NCBI RefSeq assembly: GCF_024584785.1
Contig: NZ_CP074112.1
Coordinates: 1,674,001 to 1,738,000, forward strand
Source: Idiomarina loihiensis
GTDB taxonomy: Bacteria; Pseudomonadota; Gammaproteobacteria; Enterobacterales; Alteromonadaceae
Length of the DNA stretch: 64,000 nt
Direction: 5' to 3'
Shown: positions 1 through 8,818 of the stretch, piece by piece
Numbering within the stretch: the first letter of the stretch is position 1
Layout of the letters: each line of letters starts with the position of its first letter
The notes under the pieces: generated by a model
What the model saw: only the letters and a program-made list of their open reading frames with translations
Databases searched by the model: none
Told to the model about the DNA's origin: nothing
Program-made: the position numbers and the translations under genes

Positions 1-2376
1 ATACTGAGTAGGCTCAGCACCAGGTGAAGAAACAAAGCTATAGTCTTTCAAGTAAGTACCGTCTAAACGTAACTTCAACAAACCTGAAGCAAGATCGGTT
101 GACCAGTTTGCGTCAAAGTCGTAACCAGAAGTTTCGAAAGTAGACAAGTTCGCTAAGCTAGCCACGATACCAGAAACGGCACCTAAGATATCACGATTTG
201 GAGCGTTTGAGCTGTAAGCTGGACGACCCATCTCTGCGGCACCCAAGATCAAGTCACACAATGGGCTGCTGAAATCAACACTGGTATAACAGCCATTCAC
301 GATGGTGTTGGTGTCGATTTTACCTACGCCGTTATCAATTTTGATATCGAAGTAGTCAACGGCCAAGCTGAAGTTCTCAATGAACTCAGGCGTGTAAACA
401 AAACCTACGGTTAAGCTTTCTGATTCTTCTGGCTCAAGATCTGGGTTACCACCAACCAATGATGCAGACTGGTTAGATGCTAATTCAAAGTCTTGTGGTA
501 AGCCTTCAGCGGCACAGTTATCACGTAACGCTTGGTTGGTTTTAGTACCCCAATCATTACATGGCTCGTTGTACGCTAAGTTAGATTCTTGCTGTGGTGA
601 GAATAACTCGCTAATACTTGGCGCACGGAAACCATCAGCACGAGTCGCACGAACCAACAAACCTTCAAACGGCTTGTACTCTAAACCAAATTTGGTGTTC
701 GTGGTTGAATCCAAGAAGCTGTAGTTTGAGCTACGTACTGCTGCAGACAAGCTCAAATCTTCAACCCCTGGCAGATCTGCCAATAGTGGTACGTCAAGCT
801 CAAGGTAAGCTTCAGTTACATCGTACTGACCTTCAGTTTTCTCACCAGCTACTGAGAAGATTTCACCAATCAGTGCAGCACCATCTGGTTGATACAAATA
901 GTCTTCCCAACGTTTCTCAACACCGGCTGCCCAAGCGATATCGCCTGCTGGCAAACCAATACCCATCAAGTCACCAGAGATGTTAGCCAAGAACTGTTTG
1001 GTTTGGCCACGTACTACCGGAGAGTTAGGTAAGAACGCGTAATCCATCATCGCCTGGGTCAAGGTACCTGGTGCAAATGGGTTCCACACACCAGGGCAAG
1101 CTGCATCATCAGCACACAAGTCTGGGTCAGTTAAGTTCAAGAAGCGATTTGCGTTGGCACGACCGTAGTCAACACGGGTATCAACAAAGCGGGTGTAGTT
1201 ATAAGACACATCCCACGTCCAACCATTGTCTAGGTAACCTTCAAAACCAGCAACCATACGATAATCGTTCATGTCTTGCGTGAACGCTCGGCCACCAGAC
1301 TCTTCTAAACGACGGTTGATATAAAGGTCTTCACCTACTGGGTTGTACGGGTTAGTTGCTGGAACGAATTGGCCCCAGAAAGTACCCTCAGCACCCATCA
1401 ACTGGTCTGATTGACGGTTAGTGAAACCACCTTCGATAAACGCAGTCGTGCTTGGTGTTAATTCATAAGTGGCAGCACCGTTGATGCTGAATACTTCCAT
1501 TGGCGTAACCATGTAGCTTACTGCAGCGTAGTTAAAGCCATCGGTAGCATTGTTAAATGGACGCAGTGCACCTGTGGTTGGGTCAACTACGTAACCTTTG
1601 TAAGAATTAGATACGGTTGTCCAAGTACCCATCGCAGTAGTACCAGAACCACCACAGTAAACACCACCTTTGCCGTCATCGAACAATGGGCATTCAGAGA
1701 AATCACGATCGCCCTGCCAGATTTCGTTACGGTTGGTGTACTCTAGTGATAATACTACGTTACCACGGTCGCTAGAGGTACCTACGGTAGCTGCTAAACG
1801 CGTGGTCTCACCGTCGCCTTCGCCAGTTAGGTCATATTGAGCAACAAACTCAGCACCTTCAAAGTCACGCTTGGTGATAAAGTTGATAACCCCGGCAATT
1901 GCATCAGAACCGTATGCGGTAGATGCGCCGTCACGTAGCACTTCAACGCGCTCAACGTACGCCATTGGGATAGAGTTCATGTCGCTGAATGCAGTACGAC
2001 GACCGTTCACCAACAACAAGGTACGGCCAGAACCTAAACCACGCAAAGATACCGTGGCGCTACCGTTACTACCGTTGTTTACGTTCGAACCTTGCGCAGC
2101 ACCGTTCACTGATGGCAACGAGTGTACGAATTTTTCTAGCGTAGCGTAACCTGAGGCTTCAAGGTCGGCAGCAGTAAATACTGAGATAGGGCTTGCGGTT
2201 TCAAGGTCGGTACGCTTGATGCGTGAACCTGTTACAGAAATGCGTTCTTGGGCTTCAGCACCGGCTTCGTCTTCAGACGTGTCTTGTGCTGCAGCTGTGC
2301 CTGATAATGCTAATGAAGCACCACCAAACATCAGAGCTAAGCGGATAGACTTAGCAACTTTGCTATTGGTATACAT
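1..2376 (-). CDS. TonB-dependent outer-membrane receptor (C-terminal end beyond window)
   Basis: This gene encodes an outer-membrane receptor of the large Alteromonadales type. It imports a substrate, probably peptide or chelate, using TonB energy. About 792 codons lie in the window and the C-terminal barrel end runs off the left edge. The ATG at 2376 follows a GGAG box and opens a signal peptide ending in GTAAAQ. A plug domain follows (RISVTGSRIKRTD, then RGLGSGRTLLLVNGRR and VERVEVLRDGASTAYGSDAIAGVINFITK), then beta-barrel sequence. It resembles the receptor at 4872-7877 in layout, and the S9 peptidase between them suggests a peptide-uptake locus. The substrate cannot be read from the sequence. 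Confidence 0.92.
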   Translation of the reverse strand, partial: MYTNSKVAKSIRLALMFGGASLALSGTAAAQDTSEDEAGAEAQERISVTGSRIKRTDLETASPISVFTAADLEASGYATLEKFVHSLPSVNGAAQGSNVNNGSNGSATVSLRGLGSGRTLLLVNGRRTAFSDMNSIPMAYVERVEVLRDGASTAYGSDAIAGVINFITKRDFEGAEFVAQYDLTGEGDGETTRLAATVGTSSDRGNVVLSLEYTNRNEIWQGDRDFSECPLFDDGKGGVYCGGSGTTAMGTWTTVSNSYKGYVVDPTTGALRPFNNATDGFNYAAVSYMVTPMEVFSINGAATYELTPSTTAFIEGGFTNRQSDQLMGAEGTFWGQFVPATNPYNPVGEDLYINRRLEESGGRAFTQDMNDYRMVAGFEGYLDNGWTWDVSYNYTRFVDTRVDYGRANANRFLNLTDPDLCADDAACPGVWNPFAPGTLTQAMMDYAFLPNSPVVRGQTKQFLANISGDLMGIGLPAGDIAWAAGVEKRWEDYLYQPDGAALIGEIFSVAGEKTEGQYDVTEAYLELDVPLLADLPGVEDLSLSAAVRSSNYSFLDSTTNTKFGLEYKPFEGLLVRATRADGFRAPSISELFSPQQESNLAYNEPCNDWGTKTNQALRDNCAAEGLPQDFELASNQSASLVGGNPDLEPEESESLTVGFVYTPEFIENFSLAVDYFDIKIDNGVGKIDTNTIVNGCYTSVDFSSPLCDLILGAAEMGRPAYSSNAPNRDILGAVSGIVASLANLSTFETSGYDFDANWSTDLASGLLKLRLDGTYLKDYSFVSSPGAEPTQY

Positions 2377-2703
2377 AATTATTCTCCCTGGACCACTTTT
2401 AAGTGATTTTTTTGCTATAGCTCAACACGCATAGCAGCGTGCGAACCAAGTCTGACCCAGATCAGAAAAAACCCCGTGAAATCGTTGTTTTTTTGATTAG
2501 GGTCAACCTGATACTAATGAAAATAATCGATGTGAGCAAGCGTTCTATCGCAAATAACTATAACAAAAGTGATCTTATTTTCACCGCACTGTGTCTAATC
2601 ACCGATATAAACATGCAGTTTATCGTCATATTCGTGTTATTTCGGCTCTCACTTAACTAATTTTGCATTCATTTAAGATGGTTAAGGCCTTGCTTTTAAG
2701 CCT
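2377..2703. other. Intergenic region upstream of the TonB receptor
   Basis: This AT-rich stretch should hold the leftward promoter of the receptor at 1-2376. I see no convincing -35/-10 pair, Fur box or conserved open frame in it. The ORFs of about 70 codons across it have no recognisable start signal or composition. Confidence 0.4.
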
Positions 2704-2738
2704 AAAAAAAGCCCCTCTGCAAAACAGTGGGGCTTTTT
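2704..2738 (-). terminator. Rho-independent terminator of the S9 peptidase gene
   Basis: A perfect 10-bp stem (AAAAAGCCCC at 2706-2715 against GGGGCTTTTT at 2729-2738) lies 20 bp past the stop of the leftward peptidase gene. The leftward transcript ends in a U run. Confidence 0.85.
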
Positions 2739-2757
2739 CTCTATCGCGAACGTTTAA

Positions 2758-4725
2758 TTAGTCGCCAATGTGCTCTTCGAAGAAGGCAAGCATCTTCTGC
2801 CAGCGCTCAACGTTATTTTCTGGTTTGTAGAATCCGTGGCCTTCACCTTTCTTATACAACCACTCGTACGGATGCTCACGCTCTTTCAAGGCATCACGCA
2901 AGCGGAAGGCATGCTCTTCTGGCACCCGGATGTCGGCACCACCTTGAATAATGAACACCGGCGCTTTGAGCTTATCCACGTTATCAATCGGTGATTGCTC
3001 AGTACGGCCTTCGCTATCACTAGGTAGTACTTGATCTAAATAGTTACGGCCCGCTTGAGCTTCAGAAATATCGCCCTGTTCGTACATCAGGTTTAAGTCA
3101 TACACCCCAACAAAGCCCACAATACACTTATACAGGTCTGGCTCACGAATACCACTTTGTACCGCAGCATAACCACCATAAGAGGCGCCATACACGCAGA
3201 CACGGTCTGGGTCGGCTATTTTCTCTTTCACTAAGTGCATCACCCCATCGGTCATGTCGTTAATCATGGTGGTGCCCCAGTTCTTATAACCAAGCTCCAT
3301 AAATTTCCGACCGAACCCACCTGAGCCACGGAAGTTAGGCTGCAATACCGCATAGCCATGTTCTGCTAACACTTTGGCATCAGAGTCCATACCGCCCATG
3401 CTGTCGCGAATACCATGCGGGCCGCCATGTGGTAATAAGATCAACGGTAAATCTTTGGCTTCTTTACCGTTAGGCAAGGTTAGCAGGGCATGAATATCTA
3501 ATCCGTCACGGCTTTTATAGACAATAGTTTGCGTCGTTGGAATCGTATGCCCATCCAACCAAGGTTTAGCCGCAGCAATCGGCGTCAGCGCACGCTTATC
3601 GCGGTCGAACAAATAAAATTTTGCAGGAGCATTCACTGACTCTACCCGCACAATCAATTTACGATTATCACGGGTTGACGAATTAATGCCCACCGACTGA
3701 CCTGGAAAGGTAGCAATCAAGCTTTGCACCAAGCGGGCGTAATCCTTATCTTCAACATCATCAAAAAAGAAAGTATCAATACCATTGTATTCAAAGGCAG
3801 CACCAATCACTTCGTTGGCTCGACCATTCTTCACACTCATGATCGGCATCAAATCGGTATTTGGATGCTCAGCCATCACGGTTTCTTGTTTCGTGCTTAA
3901 ATCCAACACACTCAACGAGCGAGTATCCGATTGGCTATCACTCAGACCTAACACTTGGTCGGTACCTGGCAACATCAATAAAGGCACAAAACCGCCATCG
4001 GTTTCGTAATAACTATCAACTTCGTACCAGTCTTTGTTGGCCCCATCACGACCTAAGATCACCGTCTTGTTTTTCTCGTTCGGGTCGATCCCTAACACCA
4101 TCCGCGACACCCCATCGCTATCTAGTACTACCTGCACGTTAGTGCTCGCATAGGCACGCAGCGGGATGCGCCCTTCTGAACGCTTACGCCCAGAAGTGAC
4201 CTTCATGGTATACAGATCTAAATAGGGTTCTTTGGAGAAAAACGAGCGGGTGTAGATCATGATGGCTTCAGGATCTTCTGGCAAATAATCTACCACTTGT
4301 GCAAACTCGTAGTTGCCATCGCTTGAACGTGGGCCAGTTAGAATCACTTGGTTCGAGCCATCAGCATTCATGGCAAAGATTTCACCCGTAGGTACCGGTG
4401 CATCCAAAGAGCCAATCTCGCGCGCCATGGTCATGATTAGACGCTCGTTATTCGCCCACTGAAACGACGATACTGATTCACGCCCATTGCCTTGGGTGAT
4501 AGATAGAATCTTGCTCTCGTTAATATCTAAGACAGTTAGTAATACCGAGCCTTCTTCATTGCGCGATGTTGCTGCTAAATAGTCACCGCGGGGGGAGATT
4601 TTTACATCCAAGTATTGCGAATGTTTCGCATAGCTTTCTAGCAGCTCGGTTTTCACCTCAGCGCCATTCGTTAACATGGGTACAGCTAATGCTGCTAAAC
4701 CCATCACCAATGAAGAATACTTCAT
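2758..4725 (-). CDS. S9 family (prolyl oligopeptidase-type) serine peptidase, exported
   Basis: This 655-residue peptidase should cleave short, often proline-containing peptides in the periplasm. The first 21 residues form a signal peptide. Residues about 30-390 are beta-propeller-like. The C-terminal alpha/beta-hydrolase domain has HGGPHG (oxyanion side), GASYGG with nucleophile Ser515, Asp598 in GGADIRVP and His630 in GEGHGF, so the triad is complete. The ATG follows GAGG at good spacing. It sits between two TonB receptors in the same orientation but has its own terminator. This fits breakdown of imported oligopeptides. The exact cleavage preference is not readable. Confidence 0.93.
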   Translation of the reverse strand: MKYSSLVMGLAALAVPMLTNGAEVKTELLESYAKHSQYLDVKISPRGDYLAATSRNEEGSVLLTVLDINESKILSITQGNGRESVSSFQWANNERLIMTMAREIGSLDAPVPTGEIFAMNADGSNQVILTGPRSSDGNYEFAQVVDYLPEDPEAIMIYTRSFFSKEPYLDLYTMKVTSGRKRSEGRIPLRAYASTNVQVVLDSDGVSRMVLGIDPNEKNKTVILGRDGANKDWYEVDSYYETDGGFVPLLMLPGTDQVLGLSDSQSDTRSLSVLDLSTKQETVMAEHPNTDLMPIMSVKNGRANEVIGAAFEYNGIDTFFFDDVEDKDYARLVQSLIATFPGQSVGINSSTRDNRKLIVRVESVNAPAKFYLFDRDKRALTPIAAAKPWLDGHTIPTTQTIVYKSRDGLDIHALLTLPNGKEAKDLPLILLPHGGPHGIRDSMGGMDSDAKVLAEHGYAVLQPNFRGSGGFGRKFMELGYKNWGTTMINDMTDGVMHLVKEKIADPDRVCVYGASYGGYAAVQSGIREPDLYKCIVGFVGVYDLNLMYEQGDISEAQAGRNYLDQVLPSDSEGRTEQSPIDNVDKLKAPVFIIQGGADIRVPEEHAFRLRDALKEREHPYEWLYKKGEGHGFYKPENNVERWQKMLAFFEEHIGD

Positions 4726-4804
4726 ATTTGCCTCGTGTTCTGTAGAGAGTGTCTGTCTTTATAATTGTTAATAATACTATCGTTAATTGTAAAACAAAGT
4801 AAAT

Positions 4805-4832
4805 AAAAAAGCCCCACCTAAGTGGGGCTTTT
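4805..4832 (-). terminator. Rho-independent terminator of the second TonB receptor gene
   Basis: An 11-bp stem (AAAAGCCCCAC / GTGGGGCTTTT, 4-nt loop) lies 40 bp beyond the receptor stop. A U-rich tract (complement of aaataaaaaa) follows in the leftward direction. Confidence 0.88.
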
Positions 4833-4871
4833 ATCATTCATCTTGCTTGTTCGTTTCAACGAACCTACCAA

Positions 4872-7800
4872 TTAGAACTGGTAAGAGATGTTGAAGAACG
4901 CGCGACGACCTAAGTAGTCCATTTGCGATGCGAACAATGGAGTGTTACCTACCACTGCAGCTGCTGCTGGGCTCACTGAAGGCGGTTGCTTGTCGAACAA
5001 GTTACCGATACCGAAAGTTACGTCAATGTTGTCATTGAACGTAGTGTTCGCAGAGATTGAGTGCAACACATAAGTTGGGATGTGTGCTACGAAGCGAACG
5101 TCTTCACCACGAAGAGTGGTAGAGTCGGTGCCGTAGTATGAATAGTCTTCAGTACGGTCATAGTAAGCCATGTTCCAGTTGAAGCTCCACTCATCACGAG
5201 TCAAGGTAGTGTTTAACGTACCGATAGACTTCGGATTACCGATCCAACCTAGTGAATCTTCTGGAGTATCAGTTACGAACTGCTGGAATGAACGCTCAAC
5301 TTGGTGCGTATGGTCTAACTTCACGCGTAAGTCACCAAAATCAAATGAATCTTGATAAGTTACTACGAAGTCAAAACCACGAACAGTTTGTTGAGCAGTG
5401 TTCAAGTAACCACCACGAACTTCTTGAATTGACCAATCGCCATCAGCAGTACCGTCTTTACGGTCGATCTGATTACAGAATGGCTCGTTTGCGAAGTCAG
5501 TAGAGGTATAACACTGGTTCAATACAGCTGCACCAGAAACGCTTGAGATCTGGTTGCTGATTACTACGTCGTAGTAGTCAACAGACGCTGCGAAAGTACC
5601 TTCAGCGCTTTCGTAAACTAAACCAATACCTTCAGAAACTGAAGTTTCAGCTTGGAGTACGCCTGCACCACCACCGGTGATGGTAGTAAATGACGAGCTA
5701 CCAGTACCTACGGTATCAGTATAAGTTTCTGGAATACCAGCGGCCGCACAGTTCTCACGAACTAGTGGGTTGGTTGCGTTTACGTAGTCCAAACATGGAT
5801 CGTTGGTTTGACCCAAGAAACCAGTTTGACCTTCTAGGTACAATTCAAACAATGCTGGTGCACGGAATGAAGTACCACGTGAAGCACGCACTCGGAAGCC
5901 TTCACCGATAGACCAGTTAGCGCTTAGTTTATAAGTAGTATCATCACCGTACGCATCAACGTCAGTCCAACGACCAGAAGCCGTTAAATCTAAGCTCTCA
6001 ACGAATGGTAAGTCACGTAATACTGGTACTTGGAACTCAGCATAAACAGCTTTGGTAGTTGCTTTACCAGCAGTGATACCAGCGCTTGATAAGCCCCATG
6101 AGTTACCGTTACGAGTGTTCTCACCAGGTACGTCGTTGATTTCGTCACGCTGCCAGTAGATACCCGCTGCAGTTGACAAAGCACCTGCTGGTAAATCGAA
6201 CAAGTCACCAGTAATGTATGCATCAAAAGTGTCTTGCTTGTAGGTAGTTTTACCTTTGTCGTAACCGAATAAGAAGTCACGAGCTTCTTGGCTTGGGTTA
6301 CCGTACAAGTTTTGTGGATCGAACCAGTCGTAGTCGTAACAAGCTTTACCAGAAATTGGCGTTACTTCACCGTTACAAGTTGCACCGGTGGCCAACAATC
6401 CTTGTGCCATCAACATAGAGTCACGCAAGATGATATCTTGTGCGTAAGTACCGCTGTTGTGTGAACGCTGATAAGAAACATCCCAGTTCCAGAAGCCGAT
6501 AGAGCCTTCTAAACCTACTACTGCACGTGAGTAGTCGATGGTTGTTTTGTTACCGTAGTGATTAGTGTAATGCACTGGCATCACGTAACCATCACCGTCA
6601 AAGCCGTCAATAGAATTGATTGAGACGTAACCGACGTCTGCAGTCCAGAACTGACGAGCACTTTCAGACTCGGTGGTACGACGGCTGTGCAATAACTCAC
6701 CGTAAGCTGAGATAGTATCAGTTAGGTCGTAGTCACCTTGTAAGAATACTGAAGAAACGGTAGTTTCAGGAACCATAGTTTGTTGTAAACGGAACGGGTG
6801 ACCGCCACCGTCCAACAAGCCGTCAGATTCAGCATTGTAACCAGCCCAGTACCAACCGTCTGGCGCAGCGCGCAAGAACGGGTTAACGCCTTCAACACCG
6901 ATGCTACGTGGATCAGCAGGGTTGTAGTATGGGTTAATAGTAGTTGGGTCAGCTACATCGTAGCCACCGTAGTTGAACTGGAAGCGACCAGCACTAGTAT
7001 TTGCTGGCAAGCCAACACCTGCATAGGCATGCCATAAACCAAAGCCTGATTCGTTACAGTGGTATTCACCAGTACGTGGATCGATTGGGTCAGCACGCTC
7101 ACCAGTTACGATGTTCGAGAACAAGTAACGAGTTGAACAGTCAAAATAATCACGATCGGCACGAATCAAACCAGTGTTCACGTTGTGGTCAGCAACCACA
7201 CGCCATGAACCACGGTCAAAAGAGTCACCGTAAGTAGCGTTTAAACGATAAGTTTCGCCGCCACCTTCAAAAGGAGCTAAGCCAGAGAAGTTAACTTCGC
7301 CGCCTTCACCTTTTTTGGTGATGATGTTGATTACACCAGCAACCGCGTCAGAACCGTACAAAGATGATGCGCCATCTTTCAAGATTTCAACACGCTCGAT
7401 GATGCTGATTGGTAATGCGTTCATATCAAACGCAGATACGGTACCACGAGTACCCGCAGGTCCTGCACGGCGACCGTTCAGTAGTACCAAGGTACGGCTA
7501 GCACCTAAACCACGCATTGAGATTGACTCAGCACCTGAACCACCGTTGGTTACATAACCAACAGAGTATGCAGAGATCAACTGGTCAGAACCAGAGGCAA
7601 CTGTTGACGTACGCAACAATTCACCGAGGGTGTTCAAACCTTGATCGGTAGCAATTTCAGTAGTGATAATCTCAACCGGAGTTGGGCTATCCAAACCGTC
7701 GGTACGAATACGAGAACCGGTTACTTGAATTTTTTCGGCAGCTTTCGCTTTTTCGCCGTCTTCGCTTTCATTGCTTTGATCTTGCGCCATTGCTGGTGCG

Positions 7801-7877
7801 CCAGCTAATAGTGCAGAACCAAACCCTGCCATCATGATGGCGCGGATAGAACTTGACAAAAATGACTGCTTAGCCAT
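4872..7877 (-). CDS. TonB-dependent outer-membrane receptor
   Basis: This complete 1001-residue receptor is an outer-membrane active transporter. Its signal peptide ends in APAMAQ (about residue 32). The plug starts with KIQVTGSRIR and contains RGLGASRTLVLLNGRRAG and a VERVEILKDGASSLYGSDAVAGVINIITKK-type block at about residues 160-190. The barrel fills the rest and ends in the expected terminal phenylalanine (ISYQF). GGGAG-like GGGAGACTTAC precedes the ATG. A glycine-rich, cysteine-containing extracellular loop set is typical of peptide or siderophore receptors of this family. It is followed by the S9 peptidase gene in the same direction. Confidence 0.94.
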   Translation of the reverse strand: MAKQSFLSSSIRAIMMAGFGSALLAGAPAMAQDQSNESEDGEKAKAAEKIQVTGSRIRTDGLDSPTPVEIITTEIATDQGLNTLGELLRTSTVASGSDQLISAYSVGYVTNGGSGAESISMRGLGASRTLVLLNGRRAGPAGTRGTVSAFDMNALPISIIERVEILKDGASSLYGSDAVAGVINIITKKGEGGEVNFSGLAPFEGGGETYRLNATYGDSFDRGSWRVVADHNVNTGLIRADRDYFDCSTRYLFSNIVTGERADPIDPRTGEYHCNESGFGLWHAYAGVGLPANTSAGRFQFNYGGYDVADPTTINPYYNPADPRSIGVEGVNPFLRAAPDGWYWAGYNAESDGLLDGGGHPFRLQQTMVPETTVSSVFLQGDYDLTDTISAYGELLHSRRTTESESARQFWTADVGYVSINSIDGFDGDGYVMPVHYTNHYGNKTTIDYSRAVVGLEGSIGFWNWDVSYQRSHNSGTYAQDIILRDSMLMAQGLLATGATCNGEVTPISGKACYDYDWFDPQNLYGNPSQEARDFLFGYDKGKTTYKQDTFDAYITGDLFDLPAGALSTAAGIYWQRDEINDVPGENTRNGNSWGLSSAGITAGKATTKAVYAEFQVPVLRDLPFVESLDLTASGRWTDVDAYGDDTTYKLSANWSIGEGFRVRASRGTSFRAPALFELYLEGQTGFLGQTNDPCLDYVNATNPLVRENCAAAGIPETYTDTVGTGSSSFTTITGGGAGVLQAETSVSEGIGLVYESAEGTFAASVDYYDVVISNQISSVSGAAVLNQCYTSTDFANEPFCNQIDRKDGTADGDWSIQEVRGGYLNTAQQTVRGFDFVVTYQDSFDFGDLRVKLDHTHQVERSFQQFVTDTPEDSLGWIGNPKSIGTLNTTLTRDEWSFNWNMAYYDRTEDYSYYGTDSTTLRGEDVRFVAHIPTYVLHSISANTTFNDNIDVTFGIGNLFDKQPPSVSPAAAAVVGNTPLFASQMDYLGRRAFFNISYQF

Positions 7878-8176
7878 GTAAGTCTCCCTGATTTTTTTAT
7901 TGTTGATTTGGCTGATACGGAACTTTTGTAAAAGTTATTAGTCGTAAGCCTTAATAGTGGCTTCCAGTAAGAGATGCATCTACGCATGTCTTCTGAGTTC
8001 CGTTGCTAATACAACCACAGTTAAAAGCTTTTTACAATAGTTTTGCAACAAGGTTTTTACCTGTTTTTTTGCACAGACTTGTAAACTTTTCGATAATTTG
8101 TTTTTAAGATAAATCCGAAATTTACAGCAGCGCTCGTTGCTCGGTTACTCTGAAGAGCGTCCAAAGGCCTACAAAA

Positions 8177-8818
8177 TTAACTGCGCGGTAACCTAACTAC
8201 TTGAGCGCCCGCGTATTTATACAGTTGGGCCAACATCAATTCACCACAAGCAATGGCATCGCTGAGCGCATGATGGGCATCATATTGGGGTAGGCCATAA
8301 CGGCTGCGACAAGCACTTAAGGTTAAGCTACCTCGCTGAATATGATGTTGAGAATTCTTTAATCTTTGGCCCTCAAAGGTCAAGGTATCAAATCGTAGCA
8401 ATGGCTTGAACCGCACTTGATGCGCTTTACCCGCTTGTTTTAAAAAAGCCCAATCCAGTTGCACATGATGACAGACCAAAACCGCACCATCGAGCACCTG
8501 CTCTAGCTCCTTGAGCACCTCAGCCAAAGGCGTCACTTGTTGTAAGTCGCGGCTCACTAAACCATGTACCACCGGCGACTGATTCAGCTCAGTTTGTGCC
8601 GTTGCCACGGTGTAATAACGGGCACTTTGGTAATCTAGCAAAGGTGGCGTGAGCTCCACCCAGGCCACCGCAATAATGCTATCGTGGCGCGCATCTAAAC
8701 CACTGGTTTCGAGATCTAGCGCCACATAGCGCTGCGCTGTCCACGGCTGAGCTAAAGCCTGCCGCCGCTGCCACCAAGCCGCGATACGGTTACGCCAACC
8801 TGAAGAATGAGCCGCCAT
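8177..8818 (-). CDS. DnaQ-like DEDDh 3'-5' exonuclease
   Basis: This 213-residue protein is a 3'-5' exonuclease of the DnaQ/PolC-epsilon type. Exo I is ALDLETSG with Asp35 and Glu37, Exo II is CHHVQLDWAFLK, and Exo III is HHALSDA with the His-x4-Asp pair. I start it at the ATG at 8816-8818. That codon overlaps the stop of the upstream gene as TGATG, which implies translational coupling. A longer frame opens at 8860, but it lies inside the upstream gene. It is the last gene of a cluster with the DUF294 protein and the acetate symporter. Linkage of such exonucleases to DUF294 genes is common in related bacteria, and the physiological reason is unknown. Confidence 0.88.
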   Translation of the reverse strand: MAAHSSGWRNRIAAWWQRRQALAQPWTAQRYVALDLETSGLDARHDSIIAVAWVELTPPLLDYQSARYYTVATAQTELNQSPVVHGLVSRDLQQVTPLAEVLKELEQVLDGAVLVCHHVQLDWAFLKQAGKAHQVRFKPLLRFDTLTFEGQRLKNSQHHIQRGSLTLSACRSRYGLPQYDAHHALSDAIACGELMLAQLYKYAGAQVVRLPRS